Virus record (IMG/VR): IMGVR_UViG_3300044951_000376
Coordinates: 1 to 26,724 of that record
DNA: 26,724 nt
Origin: a virus
Direction: 5' to 3' (one strand)
Shown here piece after piece: positions 22,334 through 26,724 of this stretch; positions within the stretch are counted from its first letter, which is position 1, and each line of letters starts with the position of its first letter. Under the pieces are notes generated by a model. The model was not told the origin of the DNA. It made no database searches and worked only from the letters and a program-made list of their open reading frames with translations. Both the position numbers and the translations under genes were made by a program.

Positions 22334-22527
22334 TTACACGCCGCGTCAATCATCATAATCAGTTTTGCACCAGTCACAACGGAGGCGTCCCCGCCGTCTT
22401 CCGCCAATGCCGCTGCGTGTTTTGTCCGAATGGACGAAGTCCCGTCACAGATGGCGGGCTTATTTGCCACGCTCACGCAGCCAGTCACGAAGGACAGCAG
22501 GATCACTGCTGATAGTGTTTTCAACAT
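22330..22527 (-). CDS. Rz1-like outer-membrane spanin lipoprotein (65 aa)
   Basis: Predicted o-spanin. MLKTLSAVILLSFVTGC is a lipoprotein signal peptide with a VTGC lipobox (C17), and the mature part is short and soluble (VSVANKPAICDG ...). The start at 22527 is set by an AGGAG sequence eight bases upstream; a longer start at 22554 would spoil the signal peptide. The gene overlaps the i-spanin-like gene by 68 bases in another frame, the overlapping arrangement seen in Rz/Rz1 pairs. Together the pair would bridge inner and outer membrane and fuse them at lysis, which implies a Gram-negative host. The C-terminus is less Pro-rich than classic Rz1, so the function rests on the lipobox and context. 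Confidence 0.72.
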   Translation of the reverse strand: MLKTLSAVILLSFVTGCVSVANKPAICDGTSSIRTKHAAALAEDGGDASVVTGAKLIMMIDAACK

Positions 22528-22678
22528 CGTCAATCTCCTTTCTGGTTTTGGCATAGCCTTCAGCGGCCTTCAGGGCGGTCTGCTGGCGCTGATCGCGCTT
22601 CCCAGCCATCCACGCAGCAAAGATAATTGCAACAGCGCCTGCGGCCCACAGGGCGGCGCGCTTGAGCCATCCAAACAT
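22460..22678 (-). CDS. Rz-like inner-membrane spanin (72 aa)
   Basis: Predicted i-spanin. An N-terminal membrane anchor (LKRAALWAAGAVAIIFAAWM, residues 5-24) is followed by a charged helical segment (KRDQRQQTALKAAEGYAKTR), which would form a periplasmic coiled coil. The protein is short compared with Rz (153 aa in λ), as in many phages of Alphaproteobacteria. The start at 22678 overlaps the lysozyme stop as TGATG, and its 3' end overlaps the lipoprotein gene. Gene order (lysozyme, Rz-like, Rz1-like) is typical of a lysis cassette. The call rests on topology and order, as no sequence motif defines the family. Confidence 0.72.
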   Translation of the reverse strand: MFGWLKRAALWAAGAVAIIFAAWMAGKRDQRQQTALKAAEGYAKTRKEIDDVENTISSDPAVLRDWLRERGK

Positions 22679-23379
22679 CAGCGGTCACCCTCCGCCCACT
22701 TGCGCAGGCGCTCACGCATGATCAACAACGCAGCCAGCACAACCACGCCACAGAAGGCAACGGCGACGATCTGGGCCGTCCCGCTAAGAGCAGAAACCGC
22801 AGAGATACCAGCGCCAGCAGCAGACACGATCTGAATGGCGCCTGCCTGCATGGTGCTGGACTCTGCGGGGCTTTCGCGCAGCGCGTCGGGGGCTGCAACG
22901 GTTTCGCGGGTTTCAATGCGTGTGGCAATCACCAAAGATTCTGTCAGGAACAGATCGCGTTCCGCAATACGGCGGCGCGTCAGGCCAGCCAGAACCTTGC
23001 CGCCAGCCTTATTCCACATCAGGATGGCGTCTGCTGCTTTTGCGTGATCCCCAGCGTTGAAGTAACGCAGCGCCGAAGACTTCTTGAATGCCCCAAGGCC
23101 GATGTTGTAGGCCAGAGAGACAAATGCCCCGAACTCATTTTGGGTGGTGGCGCGCGTCAGCAGCTTGGCCACTTCGGTGGAAAACTTTTCAAGGGTGATG
23201 TTTAGGTAATGGTCGGCTTGCGCTTGGGTGATCGTCATACCTTCGTGTGGGATGACGCCAACGCCAGCGGCTGCGGTCGTGCCGTAGCCAATGGTCCAGA
23301 CCCCTGCGGGGCATTTGTATGCCTTCAGGCTGCAACCCTCGAAGGATTTAATCAGCGCGATAGATGCCTTGTTGATCAT
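22678..23379 (-). CDS. GH24 lysozyme (endolysin) with C-terminal membrane segments (233 aa)
   Basis: Muramidase that hydrolyses the β-1,4 bond between MurNAc and GlcNAc in peptidoglycan for host lysis. The GH24 core is clear: IKSFEGCSLKAYKC, VWTIGYGTT, the catalytic E14-x8-C23-x5-T29 triad (Cys in place of the common Asp), LAYNIGLGAF and GLTRRRIAERDLF. After the core (about 150 aa) a linker leads to hydrophobic segments at about 180-220 (IQIVSAAGAGISAVSALSGT, AQIVAVAFCGVVVLAALLIM) and a basic end (RERLRKWAEGDR), so it may be membrane-tethered. The start at 23379 overlaps the upstream membrane protein as ATGA. No separate classical signal peptide is seen, so export or release depends on a holin or the tail segments. 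Confidence 0.93.
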   Translation of the reverse strand: MINKASIALIKSFEGCSLKAYKCPAGVWTIGYGTTAAAGVGVIPHEGMTITQAQADHYLNITLEKFSTEVAKLLTRATTQNEFGAFVSLAYNIGLGAFKKSSALRYFNAGDHAKAADAILMWNKAGGKVLAGLTRRRIAERDLFLTESLVIATRIETRETVAAPDALRESPAESSTMQAGAIQIVSAAGAGISAVSALSGTAQIVAVAFCGVVVLAALLIMRERLRKWAEGDR

Positions 23380-23600
23380 TTGCGTAACGCCTCTTCGATA
23401 TTGGACAGTTTGTCAAACACGGTCTGGAACGATGCCTGTATCTGCTTGAACTCACGGTCGTGGGCTTCTTTGTTGGCGGATGCGGTGGCCTTCAAGACAG
23501 CAATGTCGGTGTCATGCGACTGCTGCTTATTGTACACGAAAAAGATAATACCAATGACTGGAGCCACTGCCCACTTCATCAAAAACTCCAGAACATCCAT
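23376..23600 (-). CDS. Small membrane protein of the lysis cassette, possible holin (74 aa)
   Basis: Single membrane span near the N-terminus (MKWAVAPVIGIIFFVYN, about 8-24), followed by a charged coiled coil (ANKEAHDREFKQIQASFQTV, FDKLSNIEEALRK). This is the topology of small phage membrane proteins next to endolysins, including class III-like holins and holin accessory proteins. The ATG at 23600 is preferred over the GTG at 23603 because GGAG stands seven bases before the ATG. It overlaps the lysozyme start as ATGA. The function is inferred from topology and position. The C-terminal hydrophobic part of the lysozyme offers an alternative source of a membrane channel. Confidence 0.68.
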   Translation of the reverse strand: MDVLEFLMKWAVAPVIGIIFFVYNKQQSHDTDIAVLKATASANKEAHDREFKQIQASFQTVFDKLSNIEEALRK

Positions 23601-23603
23601 CAC

Positions 23604-23924
23604 TTAACTCCCACTTTGATCAAGGCTGCGAATTTCGTCACGCCACAATTGTCGATACACCTTAATCTCCGAGGCATCCTTGTCATAGTCTGGAAGGACT
23701 TTGTAATCGGTGGAATCAAGAAGAAACTTTAACTCTGCAATGCGATCCAAACGAATTTCTTCTGGGGTAGGGCCTTGGATTGGGGGCGGAAAAAAAGACC
23801 CATTAGTGAATGTCCAACCAATTTGTGCGGTGTCGTGATGATACCACCCCTCTGGGGCGGTGTCGCGGTTTTCATCCGAAGATATATTCACCACAAGGCC
23901 ATCTTTAACCTGAACAAATTTCAT
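23604..23924 (-). CDS. Tail fibre assembly chaperone-like protein (106 aa)
   Basis: Predicted assembly chaperone of the glycine-rich fibre gene just upstream. The N-terminal β region ends in IGWTFTNGSFFPPP, the conserved strand-and-proline signature of phage tail fibre assembly proteins. The rest is a helical part (PTPEEIRLDRIAELKFLLDS ... YRQLWRDEIRSLD) with the LLDSTDYKVLPD segment typical of the C-terminal domain. The ATG at 23924 is chosen over the more upstream start at 23999 because it makes an ATGA overlap with the fibre stop. It is the second fibre-chaperone pair in the window. Chaperone identity is likely; partner assignment is by position. Confidence 0.8.
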   Translation of the reverse strand: MKFVQVKDGLVVNISSDENRDTAPEGWYHHDTAQIGWTFTNGSFFPPPIQGPTPEEIRLDRIAELKFLLDSTDYKVLPDYDKDASEIKVYRQLWRDEIRSLDQSGS

Positions 23925-25726
23925 CCCAGTTCCTCCACCATAACAAAACCGCCAGACCCAGCCCCGCCATTGGCAGTTGCAGCCGTAGTTCCAAAACACC
24001 CAGCGCCGCCACCACCAGCGCCGTATCCCGTTGCGGCACCACCATCGCCCGCGCCGTTTAGGCCGTTAGCGACTAATCCAAGTCCGCCAGCGCCATACGG
24101 TCCTGACCCGCCATCGCCCGAAGATGCACAGGAGCCTCCTGCGATTGTAAGACCTGAGAATCCATTTTGGCCAGCAAGATTCAATGTCCCACCAGTAGCT
24201 GTAGTACTACCAGCACCGCCCCTGCCGCCGTTAGAGGCTGCGGTTGCTGTCCTAGATACCCCAAAAGAGCCGCCGCCCGCAGAAAGAGAAACAGCACCAC
24301 CAGAAAAAGTGGTTGTCCCCCCATTTGATGCGGCTGTAGAGGTTGAAGCGACCCCACCAGCGCCGCCGCTGCCAACAGTGTAGGTGTAGGGCGCGGACAG
24401 GGAAGTTATAACGATTGATGACACTGCCCCAGCGCCACCGCCGCCAGCGGCCCCGCCAGTTCCCGCCGTTCCGCCTGCCGAAACATACCCACCACCGCCG
24501 CCGCCGCCGCCAATAGTAACCCTAATGGCTTTTGTGCCTGTGGTTGGGGTGTAGGAAGCGCCAGTTCCGGGTGTAAGAATACGTAATTGGCGCAGAGAAT
24601 ACAACTGACCAGAATCGTTTGTGACGGAGGTAAAAACGCCAGTTGATGGTGTTGTTGCGCCCACAGTGCCATTCAGCGCACCGTTGGTGATCGTCGGACC
24701 CGTCCCTAAAACCACTGCGCCAGTGCCTGTCACCGAACCGAAATCAGTAAAGCCGAACTCCCAGTCGGCGGCGGTGGTCAGGGCCGTGCCGATGCAGGTC
24801 ACCATTGCGGTCATGCCCGCAATGACGGTGCAGACCAAGTTCCCGCCAGACGAGTTGACGGTCAGGTTCCCCGTGGAGTTGTTGACGATGTGGAATGTCC
24901 ACCCGGTGGTCAGCGTCGAGGTGACGGGCAGAACAACCGTCTGTGTGGTTGATCCCGTGAAAAGCTGATACTGGGTGCTTGTGTTGGTCAGGGTCGTTGT
25001 CCCTGCCGCCGTTGCCGTGGCCGTGTAACCCATGAGCGCAGCATTTACCGCCGCAGTGCTTACAGCGTTGATCCCAGTGCCGCCATTTCCCAGAGGTAGC
25101 TCACCAGATACCTCAGTTGCCAGTGCGACCGCGCCAAAAGTTGGTGCGCCAGAGGCGTTGCCGTGGAGAACCTGAGACGATGTCCCTGCGGCGGTGGATG
25201 CCATCGCGGTGGTGCTGGTGCCGTATACCACGCCGTATTGCGTCAGGTTGCTGGCCTGCCCCGTGCCGCCCCCACTCACTGGAAGGGTTCCGAAGGCGGG
25301 AGCTGAAGTTCCTGCCGACACCAAAGCTTGACCTGTCGTGCCTGCGGCGGTGGATGCCATAGCTGTGGCGCTGCTGCCATAGATAACGCCACCCTGCGTC
25401 AATGCAGCACCTTGCCCTGTGCCGCCATCAGCGACAGCCAGATCGGTGATGCCTGTGATGGAGCCGCCCGTAATGGCAACGGCACTGGCATCCTGCGTGG
25501 CAATCGTGCCAAGGCCAAGATTTGTGCGCGCGCCAGCGGCTGTGGTTGCACCCGTTCCGCCAATATTAACTGGAATAGGCAGCGTTGTTGGGAGACCTGC
25601 TCGGCTGGCGGCAATGATCTGACTTAACGATATTTTCTTTGACGTTCCAGACTGGACGCCCTCAAATAGTTCCTCGCCAGCCAAAGATGCAACCGCAGGG
25701 AGATTGGGTATTTGTATGTTGCTCAT
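23921..25726 (-). CDS. Glycine-rich tail fibre / adhesin (601 aa)
   Basis: Probable receptor-binding fibre. The N-terminus (MSNIQIPNLPAVASLAGEEL) resembles fibre attachment domains. Residues about 55-220 contain GGTG-type repeats (GGTGATTAAGARTNLGLG and two 52-residue units GGTGQ-x-LTQ-x-GV-x-YG-x-TAMASTAAGT). A β-rich middle (TSTQYQLFTGSTTQTVVLPV) follows. The C-terminal about 190 residues are extremely glycine-rich (GGGGGGGGYVSAGGTAGTGG, PYGAGGLGLVANGLNGAGDG), as in polyglycine-sandwich adhesin tips such as gp38 of T-even-like phages. It overlaps its upstream zinc-ribbon neighbour by one base. The fibre role is confident; the polyglycine fold is inferred from composition. Confidence 0.85.
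   Translation of the reverse strand: MSNIQIPNLPAVASLAGEELFEGVQSGTSKKISLSQIIAASRAGLPTTLPIPVNIGGTGATTAAGARTNLGLGTIATQDASAVAITGGSITGITDLAVADGGTGQGAALTQGGVIYGSSATAMASTAAGTTGQALVSAGTSAPAFGTLPVSGGGTGQASNLTQYGVVYGTSTTAMASTAAGTSSQVLHGNASGAPTFGAVALATEVSGELPLGNGGTGINAVSTAAVNAALMGYTATATAAGTTTLTNTSTQYQLFTGSTTQTVVLPVTSTLTTGWTFHIVNNSTGNLTVNSSGGNLVCTVIAGMTAMVTCIGTALTTAADWEFGFTDFGSVTGTGAVVLGTGPTITNGALNGTVGATTPSTGVFTSVTNDSGQLYSLRQLRILTPGTGASYTPTTGTKAIRVTIGGGGGGGGYVSAGGTAGTGGAAGGGGAGAVSSIVITSLSAPYTYTVGSGGAGGVASTSTAASNGGTTTFSGGAVSLSAGGGSFGVSRTATAASNGGRGGAGSTTATGGTLNLAGQNGFSGLTIAGGSCASSGDGGSGPYGAGGLGLVANGLNGAGDGGAATGYGAGGGGAGCFGTTAATANGGAGSGGFVMVEELG
25115..25426 (-). repeat. Two 52-residue repeats in the glycine-rich fibre gene
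   Basis: Two coding units of 156 bases encode GGTGQ ... LTQ ... YG ... TAMASTAAGT. A 20-base stretch (CCTGCGGCGGTGGATGCCAT on the plus strand) is identical at 25185-25204 and 25341-25360. The repeats are in phase with the protein and form part of the fibre shaft. Confidence 0.85.
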
Positions 25727-26235
25727 CAGATCGGTCCTGTCTCTGGAACTTCAGTGTTACCATACGGCAATCCAGCCTCGGTGGCTAGGGGTGGGGTCTG
25801 CGCGGCAGGGTCAGTTCCTGGCTGTTGGTTCAAGCTGCCGTCAGCGCCGCCAGTCTGCTGGACGACGCGCTTCTTGTCATTCTCGGTGATGCGGATGTCA
25901 CCATCGGGGACCATCAGGCCAGTCTTGACGTTCATGGTGGCGGGCAGGCTGGTCAGGCGATAGTCCGTCTCGGCGTTGACGAATTGCTCTGGACGAGCGT
26001 TCATAATTGGCATCGGATCGGCTGGCAGAACGATAGACCGAAGCTGCTGCTGCGGATCATCCATGCAGTGATTGCACACCAGCAGGCGCTTGTTGATCAT
26101 TGACGCGCCAGCCCAGTCATACTGCCAGCCCAGATCAACGTGATTGTATACTCCGCCACATCTATCGCATACACCTGCCGCCTGGGGATTCCTCGAACTG
26201 ATCCGAGCGCGACCTTGCTTTGACGCATATGCCAT
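25726..26235 (-). CDS. Conserved zinc-ribbon phage protein (169 aa)
   Basis: Contains two CxxC pairs (C23/C26 and C54/C57) forming a zinc ribbon, with DRCGGVYNHVDLGWQYDWAG between them, followed by the conserved stretch RSIVLPADPMPIMNARPE. Proteins with this layout are recurrent near tail genes in alphaproteobacterial phages; the function is unknown. The C-terminal half is low-complexity, Pro/Gly/Thr-rich. The ATG at 26235 is chosen over an in-frame start at 26295 because it shares a base with the stop codon of the homing-endonuclease gene (TAATG) and has GGAG eight bases before it. Its stop overlaps the fibre start. A structural or assembly role is inferred from its place in the virion operon. 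Confidence 0.78.
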   Translation of the reverse strand: MAYASKQGRARISSRNPQAAGVCDRCGGVYNHVDLGWQYDWAGASMINKRLLVCNHCMDDPQQQLRSIVLPADPMPIMNARPEQFVNAETDYRLTSLPATMNVKTGLMVPDGDIRITENDKKRVVQQTGGADGSLNQQPGTDPAAQTPPLATEAGLPYGNTEVPETGPI

Positions 26236-26724
26236 TATGCATTCTCCATGTAAGAGAAAATTAAGCCTTTTGTGTGCTTTCTGGTTCCATTGCAAACCTC
26301 CGATATTGTAGACGGATTCTTGAGTCCATAATTTTTTGCAGCAGATGTCGCGGAGTCAAACTTCATGCCGTCGGTGACGCAAATTACCTTCTTTTTGTTG
26401 GGGGCTGACCTTCCAATAAGGGACTTTGACAAGGCATCAATGTGAGATTCGGACCTTTTTGAAAGCTTCAATCCTTTTCTGCGTTTGTTTGACGCAGATA
26501 CAGCTTCTCTTTGATGCAATTTTATTTTCTTTCCAGTGTTTGACAGGCTTATTTTTTTCTTGTGTTCTTCTGAATGAGGTCCAGTTTTTCCCTCACCCCC
26601 GTTTGAATGGTTGGCAAGATTCGCACCAAATTTACGCCAGAACGAAATGCGTTCAATTTCAAGAGAAAATGCATCATCCTCCGTCAAACCCGTTGCTACC
26701 ATTCGGACTTCCATACCGCTACCT
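26235..26724 (-). CDS. GIY-YIG-type homing endonuclease with NUMOD repeats, 5' end outside the window
   Basis: Probable selfish homing endonuclease. The visible 159 residues from an internal Met include TGLTEDDAFSLEIERISFWR and LANHSNGGEGKTGP, the late part of a GIY-YIG catalytic domain (conserved acidic E and the GGEG). NUMOD3-like basic repeats (SEEHKKKISLSNTGKK, KRRKGLKLSKRSESHI) follow. The C-terminus (VICVTDGMKFDSATSAAKNY ... ISEVCNGTRKHTKGLIFSYM) matches the NUMOD1/IENR1 DNA-binding repeat. The GIY-YIG motif itself must lie beyond base 26724; the frame is open to the edge. The gene is visibly more AT-rich and lysine-rich than its neighbours, as expected for a mobile element. Its last bases supply the ribosome binding site of the next gene. 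Confidence 0.85.
   Translation of the reverse strand, partial: GSGMEVRMVATGLTEDDAFSLEIERISFWRKFGANLANHSNGGEGKTGPHSEEHKKKISLSNTGKKIKLHQREAVSASNKRRKGLKLSKRSESHIDALSKSLIGRSAPNKKKVICVTDGMKFDSATSAAKNYGLKNPSTISEVCNGTRKHTKGLIFSYMENA

Noticed and set aside
23775-24383. 202-residue proline-rich plus-strand frame
   Set aside because: It is the complement of the glycine codons (GGN) of the tail fibre, which read as proline or alanine on the other strand. It is not a gene.
25115-25426. Repeats in the fibre gene considered as a CRISPR array
   Set aside because: There are only two units of 156 bases, they are in frame with the protein and diverged between copies. They are fibre shaft repeats.
1-26724. 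tRNA genes or rRNA
   Set aside because: No cloverleaf with a T-loop GTTCRA-type sequence in a non-coding stretch was found. Nearly all the sequence is protein-coding.

Overview
The window looks like part of a double-stranded DNA tailed phage genome (or a prophage carried by a bacterium). It probably has a podovirus-type particle and probably infects an alphaproteobacterium. The phage call rests on direct sequence signatures: phage replication and recombination enzymes, tail-fibre genes each followed by a small assembly chaperone, a GH24 lysozyme with overlapping spanin-like genes, a DNA-stabilisation-like tail protein, and very large internal-virion-type proteins. Genes are tightly packed, with many ATGA, TGATG and TAATG overlaps, and there is no gene-free stretch longer than about 80 bases. 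The host call is weaker. It rests on the moderately GC-rich composition, TTGAC-type -35 boxes and resemblance of several proteins to those of phages of marine or freshwater Alphaproteobacteria.

Left arm (1-3304, minus strand): a leftward early-type operon runs from a small HTH protein (3119-3304) into a 762-residue primase-polymerase/ATPase. After an intergenic gap holding a probable promoter with two palindromes, it continues with three small genes that end in a second HTH protein. Overlapping divergent promoters (3318-3365) separate it from the rightward arm.

Middle (3396-8895, plus strand): a compact replication/recombination operon. It encodes a Sak4-like ATPase, a DUF669-like protein with an SSB-like acidic tail, an HNH endonuclease, a YqaJ-like exonuclease, a RadD-like SF2 helicase, a VRR-NUC nuclease and three small unknown genes. 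With the primase it could supply priming, DNA binding, end resection, branch migration and junction cleavage.

Right arm (8882-26724, minus strand, read leftward from the right edge): a 5'-truncated GIY-YIG-type homing endonuclease; a zinc-ribbon protein; a glycine-rich tail fibre and its chaperone; a lysis cassette (membrane protein, lysozyme with C-terminal membrane segments, spanin-like pair); an HTH-metallophosphoesterase; a DUF6378-like protein; a probable promoter; a head-tail adaptor-like protein; a gp10-like stabilisation protein; two conserved small proteins; a GNAT acetyltransferase; a 1417-residue protein with two internal S74-like segments and a lysozyme-like domain; a 597-residue helical protein; and a second tail fibre with its own chaperone. 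The small and large terminase, portal, capsid and any integrase are not in the window and presumably lie beyond the right edge. No tRNA, rRNA or CRISPR array was recognised. The most unusual items are the tandem mid-protein S74-like segments, the palindrome-in-spacer promoter and the fully overlapping divergent promoters.
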